Assembly (NCBI RefSeq): GCF_023544445.1
Contig: NZ_JALPVJ010000002.1
Span: forward strand, 248,001-312,000
Origin: Actinoplanes sp. M2I2
Lineage (GTDB): Bacteria > Actinomycetota > Actinomycetes > Mycobacteriales > Micromonosporaceae
DNA: 64,000 bases
Direction of reading: 5' to 3'
The translations under genes and the position numbers were made by a program. The notes beneath the pieces are model-generated. The model was not told the origin of the DNA. It was given only the letters and a program-made list of their open reading frames with translations, and made no database searches. Below, piece by piece: positions 8,967 to 16,592 of this stretch. Numbering within the stretch: the first letter of the stretch is position 1; the number at the start of each line of letters is the position of its first letter.

Positions 8967-9605
8967 ATGCAGGTCGCCATCGTTCTCTACCCCGGATTCA
9001 CGTCCATGGACGTCATCGGGCCCTACGAAGTGCTGGGCCGCCTGCCGGACACCGAGGTCGTCTTCGTCGCCGAGAAGCCGAGCCTGGTTCTCAACGACCT
9101 CAAGAGCCTGTCCATCAACGTCGACGCGACCCTCGACGACGTGCCCGAGCCGGACGTGGTCCTCATCGGTGGGGGCCCCGGCCAGACCGGGCAGATGGCC
9201 GACGGAAAGCTGCACGAATGGCTGCGGGCGGTCGACCGGACGGCCGCCTGGACGACGGCGGCGTGCACCGGTTCCCTGATCCTGGCCGGCGCCGGCCTGC
9301 TCACCGGGCGCCGGGCGACGACGCACTGGCACGCGCTCGAACAGCTCGCCGAGCTCGGCTCCAAGCCGGTCAAGGAACGGGTGGTCATCGACGGCCACTA
9401 CGCGACCGCCGCGGGTGTCTCGGCCGGCATCGACATGGCCCTGACCCTGGCCGGCAAGATCGCCGGCGACGAGGAGGCGCAGACCGTGCAGCTCATCATC
9501 GAGTACGCGCCGGAGCCGCCGTACGACGCGGGCTCTCCCAGCACCGCGCCGACGGCGGTCGTCGAGCGCACAATGAGAAAACTGTCGTCGCGGTTTCCGT
9601 CCTGA
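8967..9605 (+). CDS. DJ-1/PfpI family protein (isonitrile hydratase-like)
   Basis: 212-residue class I glutamine-amidotransferase-like protein. The nucleophile elbow is TAACTGSLILAGAGLL (Cys about residue 98), followed by GRRATTHWHALEQL, the arrangement seen in InhA-type isonitrile hydratases and in the ligand domain of GlxA-type AraC regulators. There is no AraC helix-turn-helix, so this is the free-standing enzyme form. GAAGGAG precedes the ATG. It lies 50 bp downstream of the amidohydrolase and is probably the last gene of that operon. Confidence 0.83.
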   Translation: MQVAIVLYPGFTSMDVIGPYEVLGRLPDTEVVFVAEKPSLVLNDLKSLSINVDATLDDVPEPDVVLIGGGPGQTGQMADGKLHEWLRAVDRTAAWTTAACTGSLILAGAGLLTGRRATTHWHALEQLAELGSKPVKERVVIDGHYATAAGVSAGIDMALTLAGKIAGDEEAQTVQLIIEYAPEPPYDAGSPSTAPTAVVERTMRKLSSRFPS

Positions 9606-9645
9606 CGCCGCCGTCGCGGTCACGTCCAGATTCCGGGGGGAATCC

Positions 9646-10763
9646 ATGACAGTCGAACTGCGGTTCAGCGCTTACGGTCCGGTGCGCCTGTGGCGTGACT
9701 CCCGGGAGGTCCCGGCCGGCTCGCCCCAGCAGCAGGCCCTGCTGGCCGCGCTGATGCTGGTCCAGGGACGTCAGCTGCCGGTGGAGGAGCTGATCCGGGT
9801 GCTCTGGCACGACGACCCGCCCCGGGCCGCGCTGAGCACCGTCCGGACGTACCTCTCCCGGCTGCGCCGCTGGCCGGCGTGCCCGGCCGATGGGCTCAGG
9901 CGCAGCGCATCCGCCTCGTCGACCAGCGCACCATCGCCAGCGAGATGAGGCTCACGGCGCGGCTGGACGGCGCCGATCCCACCGCCGACGATCTCGCGGA
10001 GCTCGGTCGTTTCGTCGAGGCCCACCCGTTCCGGGAGACGCCCCGGGTCCTGTCCATGCTCGCGTTGTATCGCTGTGGCCGGCAGGCCGAGGCCTTGGAG
10101 GTCTTCCGGCAGGGCCGCCGCCTGCTGCGGGACGAACTCGGTGTGGAGCCCGGCCCGGCGCTGCAGGAGATGCACCGACGCATCCTGCGGGCCGACCCCG
10201 GTTTGAGCGTCGCCGTGCCGTCCTGTCCGGCGCCGGTCAGTTCGCTGCCGGCCGATCCGCTCGACTTCAGCGGCCGGGAGGCGGAGCTGGGCGTGCTGAT
10301 GTCCGCTCTGTTGTGCTCGAGCGGCTCGAAGGTCGGCGGGATCACCGGGTCGGTCGGCTCCGGTCGTACGTATCTGGCGGTGCGTACGGCGCAGAGCCTG
10401 ATCACCGCGTTCCCCGACGGTCAGCTGTACGGCGACGCCGGTGGGGCCGGTGGGCTCGACCGGGTGCTGCGGGAGTGGTTGCGGCTGCTCGGCGCCGGCC
10501 CGGACGTTCCGGCGACGCTCGCCGGCCGGGTCGCGGCGTTCGGCGCCCTGGCCGAGGGCCGCCGGTTGCTGCTGGTCGTCGACAATGCCGACGACACCGC
10601 GCTGGTGAGCATGGTGCGCGGGGTGGTTCCGGAGGCGGCCCTGCTGGTCACGGCGGCCGGACGCCTGGACGCGCTGCCCGAGGCCAGGTGGGTACGGCTG
10701 GGTGGCTACCGCACCCGCGAACGCTCCGAGCTGTTCGCAGCTGCCCCGGCCGGACCGGCCTGA
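9646..10763 (+). pseudogene. Decayed BTAD/SARP-type NB-ARC regulator
   Basis: The first about 75 codons encode an intact winged-helix start (PQQQALLAALMLVQ... RTYLSRLRR) closely resembling the regulator at 60827-62695. At about 9870 the reading frame breaks. The next frame resumes with LAGVPGRWAQAQRIRLVDQR, which in the intact relative lies about 64 residues further on. So an internal deletion has removed the end of the DNA-binding domain and the start of the BTAD domain and shifted the frame. The remainder keeps BTAD helices and a P-loop-like GSVGSGRTYLA and GRRLLLVVDNA. It stops at 10763, about 200 residues short of the relative. A GGGGGGAA site still precedes the ATG. Loss by deletion is my reading. 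Confidence 0.82.
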
Positions 10764-10813
10764 GCTCCTGATCCACAGCGGCGGATTTCCCGGGCGATGA
10801 GTTCGCCGGACCT

Positions 10814-11209
10814 TCAGTCGCTGCCGGTGTCGTCATGGGCGGGCAGGTGCTCGGCCAGGACGGCCAGGTGGGTCATCCTGGCCTCGTCGTGCCGGCGTCG
10901 CCCGGGGCTGGTGAGCTGGACGAAAACTCCGCGCCGGTCGTCCTGGCAGAGCGTGCGCTGCACCAGGCCGGCCCTTTCGAGGCGCGCGACCGTACGGGAG
11001 AGGGCGCTCTGGCTCAGATACATCTCCGAGGCCAGATCCTGCATGCGCCGCTTGTCACACTCGCGGCTCGTCAGACGGTCGAGAGTCTCGTAGTCACTGA
11101 GCGTCAGCTCGTGTCCGTCCTGGAGAGCGCGCTCGAGATGGGCGGCGATCACGTTGTAGCTGGACAACAACGCGCGCCACTGATCTGTCAGCGCGAGGTC
11201 GGTCTCCAT
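10814..11209 (-). CDS. MarR-family transcriptional regulator
   Basis: 131-residue winged-helix regulator. The recognition region is DLASEMYLSQSALSRTVARLERAGLVQRTLCQDDRRGVFVQLT, the MarR helix-turn-helix plus wing. ATG 11209 is chosen because AGGA lies 8 nt upstream. The same frame stays open to 11296, but that extension simply reads through three operator repeats (giving many His/Met residues) and is not credible. It diverges from the MFS exporter; a repressor relieved by the exporter's substrate is the usual arrangement. Confidence 0.88.
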   Translation of the reverse strand: METDLALTDQWRALLSSYNVIAAHLERALQDGHELTLSDYETLDRLTSRECDKRRMQDLASEMYLSQSALSRTVARLERAGLVQRTLCQDDRRGVFVQLTSPGRRRHDEARMTHLAVLAEHLPAHDDTGSD

Positions 11210-11239
11210 GCCGGGCATCCTAGCCGGAAAACTGATTGG

Positions 11240-11296
11240 ATGCACGTGCATTAGTTGCGAACGAACTTGATGCTTGTGCATTGAATGCGCGTGCAT
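11240..11296. promoter_or_regulatory. Three ATGCNNGTGCAT operators between marR and MFS genes
   Basis: ATGCACGTGCAT at 11240-11251 (perfect palindrome), ATGCTTGTGCAT at 11270-11281 and ATGCGCGTGCAT at 11285-11296. Unit starts are 30 and 15 bp apart. The last copy ends 14 bp before the exporter's GTG start, so a bound regulator would cover that gene's promoter or transcription start. The divergent MarR protein is the obvious ligand. Confidence 0.8.
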
Positions 11297-11310
11297 CTAC
11301 TGTTCCGGCC

Positions 11311-12723
11311 GTGACCATCTCCGAAACCCTCCCCGCCGCCTCACCGACGCCGGCCGTCCAGACCTGGAACGGCCGGCTCTGGGGAGTTCTCGCGGTCCTC
11401 TGCGCCGTCCTCTTCCTGGACGGCCTCGACGTCTCCATGGTCGGTGTGGCCCTGCCGTCCATCGGCTCCGAGCTGGGCCTGTCCACCACCTCGCTGCAAT
11501 GGGTGGTCAACGGCTACGTGCTCGGCTACGGCGGCCTCCTGCTGCTCGGCGGCCGCACCGCCGACCTGCTCGGCCGCCGCCGGGTCTTCCTCATCGCCCT
11601 CGGCGTCTTCACCGTCGCGTCGCTGGTCGGCGGCCTGGTCGACGACGGCGGCCTGCTGATCGCCACCCGCTTCATCAAGGGCCTGGCCGCGGCGTTCACC
11701 GCCCCGACCGCGCTGTCGATCCTGACCACGACGTTCCCCGAGGGGCCGGCCCGCAACCGGGCGCTGTCCATCTTCACGGTGTTCGGCGCCAGCGGTTACT
11801 CGTCCGGGCTGATCCTCGGTGGGGTGCTCACCAGCCTCGGCTGGCGCTGGAACTTCCTGGTCCCGGTGCCGCTGGCCCTCGCCGCGCTGATCGGCGGCCT
11901 GTTCCTGATCGCCCGGGACAAGCCCGCCGCCGGTGGCGGCCACGACCTGGGCGGCGCCGTGACGCTCACGGCCGGGACCCTGCTGACGGTGTACGCCGTG
12001 GTGACCGCACCCGCCCGCGGCTGGCTGGCGCCGCTGAGCATCGCGCAGTTCGTGCTCGCCGCGGCGCTGCTGACCGCCTTCGTGCTCATCGAGAACCGGG
12101 TACGGCACCCGCTCGTCCGGCTGGGCATCCTGCGCGTCGGCTCGATCGTCCGGGCCAACCTCAGCATGGTCGCCCTGCTCGGGTCGTACGTCAGCTTCCA
12201 GTTCATGATGACCCTCTACCTGCAGGACGTCCTGCACTGGTCGCCGCTGAAGATGGCGCTCGCCCTGCTGCCCGCCGGTCTGGTCGTCGCGTTCGGCTCC
12301 CCGCTGGTCGGCCGGCTGATCGACCGCTACGGCACCGCCCGCCTGATCACCGTGGCGATGGTCTCGTTGAGCCTCGGCTACGTGTGGATCCTCGTCACCG
12401 CGGGCAGCGACCCCCGCTACCCGGCCACCATCCTGCCCACGATGCTGCTGCTCGGTGGCGGTTTCGGGTTCGGCTTCAGCGCCATCATGGCCCAGGCGAC
12501 CGACGGGGTCCACGACGACGAGCAGGGCCTCGCCTCCGGTCTGGTGCAGTCCAGCGGGCAGATCGGCACCGCGCTGATCCTCGCGGTCGTGTCGGCCCTG
12601 GTCGCCTCGGGCCTCGCGGCGGGCGACTTCAGCGGCTTCCGCCCCGGGGTCGGGCTGGTCACCGGTGTGGCGATCGCCGGGCTGCTGCTCAACGTGATCT
12701 CGCTGGCCGGTCGCCGGTCCTGA
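11311..12723 (+). CDS. MFS drug-efflux transporter (DHA2/EmrB-QacA type)
   Basis: 470-residue membrane protein, long enough for the 14-helix DHA2 class. The first helix has the family motif VLFLDGLDVSMVGVALPSIG. Helix 2 and its loop carry LGGRTADLLGRRRVF, the MFS motif A. FTVFGASGYSSGLILGGVLTSLGWRWNF is the motif C/helix-5 region. The GTG at 11311 has no clear ribosome-binding site and follows the third operator by 14 bp, so the message may be leaderless or nearly so. It should export a toxic compound sensed by the divergent MarR protein. Confidence 0.9.
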   Translation: MTISETLPAASPTPAVQTWNGRLWGVLAVLCAVLFLDGLDVSMVGVALPSIGSELGLSTTSLQWVVNGYVLGYGGLLLLGGRTADLLGRRRVFLIALGVFTVASLVGGLVDDGGLLIATRFIKGLAAAFTAPTALSILTTTFPEGPARNRALSIFTVFGASGYSSGLILGGVLTSLGWRWNFLVPVPLALAALIGGLFLIARDKPAAGGGHDLGGAVTLTAGTLLTVYAVVTAPARGWLAPLSIAQFVLAAALLTAFVLIENRVRHPLVRLGILRVGSIVRANLSMVALLGSYVSFQFMMTLYLQDVLHWSPLKMALALLPAGLVVAFGSPLVGRLIDRYGTARLITVAMVSLSLGYVWILVTAGSDPRYPATILPTMLLLGGGFGFGFSAIMAQATDGVHDDEQGLASGLVQSSGQIGTALILAVVSALVASGLAAGDFSGFRPGVGLVTGVAIAGLLLNVISLAGRRS

Positions 12724-12755
12724 CCGGACGCCGGGCCGGCGCGCACCCCGACGGG

Positions 12756-12781
12756 CGGCGAGCCGGCCCGGTGGCTCGCCG
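12756..12781. terminator. Bidirectional hairpin between convergent genes
   Basis: CGGCGAGCC (12756-12764) pairs perfectly with GGCTCGCCG (12773-12781) across an 8-nt loop. An overlapping alternative stem, CGGGCCGGC with GCCGGCCCG, spans 12732-12770. It lies between the 3' ends of the MFS gene and the diguanylate cyclase gene. There is no T-run on either side. Confidence 0.6.
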
Positions 12782-12787
12782 GGCGGT

Positions 12788-14245
12788 TCAGTGGTCGGCC
12801 GGCTCCGGCATCCGGCGATCGGGTGGCGGGTCGCCGGCCAGCACCGCCCGGTCGCGGCCGGTGCGCTTGGCCTCGTACAGAGCCGCGTCCGCCCGGGCGA
12901 CCAGCGACGCCGGCTGCTCGCCCGGCCGGCGGCAGGCCACCCCGGCGGAAAACGTCTGATCGCCCGGGGTGGCCTCGCGGAGCCGGTTCACCAGGGCGAG
13001 CGTCTGCTCGTCGCCGGCCCCGACGACCAGCAGGCCGAACTCCTCACCGCCGTACCGGGCCAGCAGGTCGCCCGCGCGCAGGCGGGACGTCCAGGCCGCC
13101 GCGGCCTCCTTGAGCAGCCGGTCACCGGCCTGATGCCCGTACGTGTCGTTGAACCTCTTGAAGTGGTCGAGGTCGAGCAGCGCCACGTGGACGGCCCGGT
13201 CCTGGCGCTCGGTGAGGATGGCTTCGAGCCGCAGATCCCAGGCTCGCCGGTTCGGTACACCGGTGAGCCCGTCGCTGTGCGCGAGCAGGGTGAGCCGCTC
13301 GGACTGCTGCCGCACCTGGTCGACCAGCCCCGACATGCGACTCAGCACCAGGAGGAACAACACTACCGAGCCGATCGTGACACCGGCCCAGTCGATGTGG
13401 TCGGGTCCGGTCAGCCCTTGCACCGCGAGAACGGCCGGGGCCAGGAGCGACACCGCGGTGAGCAGGACCAGCCGGCGGCGGGTCAGCGGTGCGGAACGGA
13501 CCTGGGCCGGCTCGGTCAGCGAGCCCACTGACGGGTGCAACGCGGCCGCCCCGTACAGGACGTAGCTGAGTAACCAGCCGGCCGTGAAATAACCGACCTC
13601 GGTCGCGCCGACCATCGAAGCGATCGCGAACGAGAGGTCGGAGAACAGGCCCAGCGCCATCGCGGCGCAGAGCATCCGGAAGCTGACGGTACGAGCCCCC
13701 GCGCTGATCGTCAGCCTGGCCAGCAACGCGAGCACCAGCAGGTCGACGACCGGATAGGCGGCGTTGGTCAGCCGGGCCAGCGTGTCGCCGGTCGTGGCGG
13801 TCGCGGCCGGCCGGATGAGAAACGTCCAGAGCAGCAGCCCGAATCCGGTGGCGATGATCGCTGAGTCGAGCAGGGCGCCGCGGTCGCGGCCGCCCGTACG
13901 GATCCGGGCCATCGCGAGCACGGCGCCGGCGAGCGGAACGTACGAGAGGAAGAAGAGCGCGTCCGCGGGGGAGGGGAAGACGACGGCGTCGTGGAGCAGA
14001 TACCAGCCGTAGACGGTGTTGCCGACGGCGGCGATCGCGTGGCTGAGAGCCAGCACCCACCACACGGACGGGTGCGCGGGACGATGCCGGCGGACACCGA
14101 TGAGCGTGGCCACCACGGACGAGAACGCGATCGCCGAGTAGGTCAGGAACAACCCCACCGAACCGACCGGGAAGGCGAAATACAGTCCGGTCGCGGCAAC
14201 TCCGCCGACGAGCCATGCCGCCCACCACGAAGTACGCCGCCCCAT
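12788..14245 (-). CDS. Membrane-bound GGDEF diguanylate cyclase
   Basis: 485-residue protein. About 300 N-terminal residues form many hydrophobic segments (starting WWAAWLVGGVAATGLYFAF), followed by a GGDEF domain with HSDGLTGVPNRRAWD, LDLDHFKRFNDTYGHQAGD and the active-site motif RYGGEEFGLL. The catalytic GGEEF is intact, so it should make cyclic di-GMP. No clear RxxD inhibitory site is visible upstream of GGEEF and there is no EAL domain. ATG 14245 begins directly before the first membrane segment; the frame is open further upstream but through a terminator. The membrane part has no recognised sensor motif. Confidence 0.9.
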   Translation of the reverse strand: MGRRTSWWAAWLVGGVAATGLYFAFPVGSVGLFLTYSAIAFSSVVATLIGVRRHRPAHPSVWWVLALSHAIAAVGNTVYGWYLLHDAVVFPSPADALFFLSYVPLAGAVLAMARIRTGGRDRGALLDSAIIATGFGLLLWTFLIRPAATATTGDTLARLTNAAYPVVDLLVLALLARLTISAGARTVSFRMLCAAMALGLFSDLSFAIASMVGATEVGYFTAGWLLSYVLYGAAALHPSVGSLTEPAQVRSAPLTRRRLVLLTAVSLLAPAVLAVQGLTGPDHIDWAGVTIGSVVLFLLVLSRMSGLVDQVRQQSERLTLLAHSDGLTGVPNRRAWDLRLEAILTERQDRAVHVALLDLDHFKRFNDTYGHQAGDRLLKEAAAAWTSRLRAGDLLARYGGEEFGLLVVGAGDEQTLALVNRLREATPGDQTFSAGVACRRPGEQPASLVARADAALYEAKRTGRDRAVLAGDPPPDRRMPEPADH

Positions 14246-14283
14246 GATCCGCTGTTCGGCCGATCCGCGGCCGACGTTAGCGG

Positions 14284-14327
14284 GAGAAAAAAGGAACGAG
14301 CCGCCCGGTGGCTGTCCCGGGCGGCTC
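14284..14327 (-). terminator. Rho-independent terminator of the TAP-like hydrolase gene
   Basis: GAGCCGCCCGG (14298-14308) pairs perfectly with CCGGGCGGCTC (14317-14327), an 11-bp stem with an 8-nt loop. Read on the minus strand the hairpin is followed by GTTCCTTTTTTC, a proper T-run. It sits about 58 bp after the hydrolase stop. It shares the sequence GAACGAGCCGC with the terminator at 16541. Confidence 0.85.
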
Positions 14328-14384
14328 CACCCCGCTACCGCTGAGATGCCGGAGAACTTTTCAGCTTCGCGGGAGTCGAGCGGG

Positions 14385-15953
14385 TCACAGGCTGCACCGG
14401 GTGTCGGCGGGCGGCGTCTTGAGGTCGAGGAGATACTCACTCACCACGTCGTCGACGCACTTGCTGCCGCCGAGGAGGTAGGCGCCGTGCTGCTTGCCTT
14501 CGACGGTGAGCAGGCTTGCGTCGAGAGCCTTCGCCATCACGATGCCGCCCTCGTGCGGCGTCACGGGATCGCCGGTGACCGACACGACGAGTGTCTTGGG
14601 AAGGCCTTCGACCTCGGCGAGCCAGGGCTCTCCGCGGGAAGGCGGCGCGGGCCACGCCTCACATTCACTGTGGAGGCTTCCCTCCGTGAAGACGTCGAGA
14701 TCGAACATCGGCGCGACCTCGCCCACCTTGCGCGCGAGCGCAGTGGTCTCCGCCGGCGTCAGACGGGGCTTGTCCATGCACCGGACAGTGATGTTCGTGT
14801 CAGCGTCCAGGCTGTAGGCGCCGTCCGCGGTGCGGCCGTAGAAGGTGTCGCGCAGGGCGAGCATCTTGTCGGCGTCGCCGGCCTCGAGCGCGGTCAGGGC
14901 GGAGATGATCGTCGGCCAGTTCGCCTCGGCGTACAGTCCGCCGCTGACGGCGAGATAGACGTCCCAGACGCTCACGTCCCGGCCGGCGCTGGTGGGCGCT
15001 GGTTTCCCGGCCAACGGCTGGACGATCTTGTGCAGGCGATCGTTCGCGGACGCGGGGCCGGGACCGAGAACGCAGTCGGGCGAGGCCGCGCAGAGTGCGG
15101 CGAGGTCGTCGAACCGTGCCTGCAGACCGGCGAACTGGGAGAGCCGGAACTCGCTCGCCGTCAGGTCGGGCGAGACGGCCCCGTCGAGCACGATCGCGCG
15201 GACCTTGTCGGGATGGGCCGCGGCGTACATGGCGCCGAGTTCGGAGCCATAGCTGTAACCGAGATACGTCAGCTTGTCGTCACCGAGCACCTCTCGCATG
15301 ATGTCCATGTCGCGCACGACGGTCGCCGACCCGGCGTTCACCAGGTTCGCGACGCCGCCGGAGCCGTCCGCGCAGCGCTTGGCAAGCTTCGCGGCCTCGT
15401 CGGCGCTCGTGACCTCGTACACCGTGCCGAATCGCACCGCGTCGCCGGTGTCGTACTCCTTGTCGGTGTAGCAGTCGAGAGCCGGGGTCGACGACCCGAC
15501 CCCGCGAGGATCGAAGCCGACGATGTCCAAGCGCTTGCCGACGGCGCCGGCCTGCCACAGTGCCAGCAGAGTCGCGATGAAGCTGGTGCCGGACCCGCCG
15601 GGCCCGCCCGGGTTGACCAGCACCGAGCCCTCGGCCTCGCCCGGGGCGGGGAGGCGCGTGAGCGCGATCTGCGCCTTCTCGCCTCGCGGCTCGTCGTAGT
15701 CGAGCGGAACCTCGACCGAGGCGCACTCGAGCGCCGGGTTCGCGAACAGCTTGGCGTCGGCCGCGTTCCTTGCGGTGTCCTTGCACTTGGTCCAGTCCAG
15801 CTTCTGCCCGAGGTAGGCGCTGAGGTCCGCACCGGCTTCGGAGGCTGGTGGAGGGGACGCGGACGTGCACCCGGTGATCAGGAGCAGGACGACCGTGGCC
15901 AGCACGGTACTGCGGAGTCGGGAGCTGTTCGGAAGTCGAGGACGTGATTGCAT
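14385..15953 (-). CDS. Secreted TAP-like alpha/beta-hydrolase (tripeptidyl aminopeptidase type)
   Basis: 522-residue lipoprotein: a basic start, a hydrophobic stretch and lipobox LITGC at about residue 29. The hydrolase core has VNPGGPGGSG (oxyanion-hole loop), GYSYGSELGAMYA (nucleophile Ser in GxSxG), VLDGAVSPD, and the C-terminal TAP domain with VSVTGDPVTPHEGG (acid) and KQHGAYLLGGSKCVDDVV (His). This is the Streptomyces SlpD/SlpE/TAP architecture, which removes N-terminal tripeptides or small acyl groups outside the cell. It is monocistronic, with its own terminator. Confidence 0.9.
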   Translation of the reverse strand: MQSRPRLPNSSRLRSTVLATVVLLLITGCTSASPPPASEAGADLSAYLGQKLDWTKCKDTARNAADAKLFANPALECASVEVPLDYDEPRGEKAQIALTRLPAPGEAEGSVLVNPGGPGGSGTSFIATLLALWQAGAVGKRLDIVGFDPRGVGSSTPALDCYTDKEYDTGDAVRFGTVYEVTSADEAAKLAKRCADGSGGVANLVNAGSATVVRDMDIMREVLGDDKLTYLGYSYGSELGAMYAAAHPDKVRAIVLDGAVSPDLTASEFRLSQFAGLQARFDDLAALCAASPDCVLGPGPASANDRLHKIVQPLAGKPAPTSAGRDVSVWDVYLAVSGGLYAEANWPTIISALTALEAGDADKMLALRDTFYGRTADGAYSLDADTNITVRCMDKPRLTPAETTALARKVGEVAPMFDLDVFTEGSLHSECEAWPAPPSRGEPWLAEVEGLPKTLVVSVTGDPVTPHEGGIVMAKALDASLLTVEGKQHGAYLLGGSKCVDDVVSEYLLDLKTPPADTRCSL

Positions 15954-16540
15954 GCGCGTCTCCTTTGCCCAGCCGCGGTCGGGTACGGGGTGTGTCGATC
16001 AACCGGCCGTCAGCCCGAGAACGAGACTGAAACGGCGGGACCCTGTCTCCTCCGACGTCCTTCGAGGAGACACCCTGTTGCGACCACCGAGTCAATCGCT
16101 CGACAGAATCGGCAAAGTTCGGACCGGCTCGAACCTCGGCTGGCGCACCCTGAGGTGGACGCAGACCGACTGGAGGCAGCGCTCCGGCTCAGCTACATCT
16201 CGGAGGCCGTACCTCGCGGCGGCCGTCAGAACAACTGAAGGTCCACGGCGTCCATGACGCGAAGAACGGATCCGGGTCGGTGCGCCGGCCCAGCTCGCGA
16301 TGCTGGTCCGGAAACCTCCCGCGATCCGGGGCGATGGGGAGAGGCCCCGGCCTCTGTTCGTCTGCCGCGATCGCGCCGTGGAGGGGGATGTGTCGAGGCT
16401 GTGTGCGGCCCGATCCGCGAGCAGTTCCCGGGCGGTCCGAGCTCGATGAAGCCCACGACCAAGCGTAGAAGGCTCACCCGGTTGCCGGAGTCGTTGGGGA
16501 GATTGAGACCGGTGGGGTCGCCGGGTCATGGGGAGAAAGA
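15954..16540. other. Non-coding stretch with an inverted repeat
   Basis: About 590 bp between the hydrolase gene and the molybdenum-enzyme terminator. The open frames here have biased, Arg/Pro-rich compositions and match nothing I recognise, so I call no gene. TGTCTCCTC (16044-16052) pairs perfectly with GAGGAGACA (16064-16072) across an 11-nt loop. This lies about 90 bp upstream of the hydrolase start and may be an operator for it. Confidence 0.5.
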
Positions 16541-16573
16541 ACGAGCCGCGGGTTGGGGCTCCCCGCGGCTCGT
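16541..16573 (-). terminator. Terminator of the molybdenum hydroxylase operon
   Basis: ACGAGCCGCGGG (16541-16552) pairs perfectly with CCCGCGGCTCGT (16562-16573), a 12-bp stem with a 9-nt loop. On the minus strand it is followed by TCTTTCTCCC. It begins 20 bp after the stop of the large-subunit gene. Confidence 0.82.
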
Positions 16574-16592
16574 CGTCTTTCGGCTTCGGACG

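Noticed and set aside
11210..11296. Extended N-terminus of the MarR protein
   Set aside because: The extra residues are the translation of three operator repeats, and the internal ATG at 11209 has a well-spaced AGGA.
16092..16529. A 145-codon minus-strand frame in the gap before the molybdenum operon
   Set aside because: Low-complexity Arg/Pro/Ser sequence with no motif, no ribosome-binding site and no neighbour logic.
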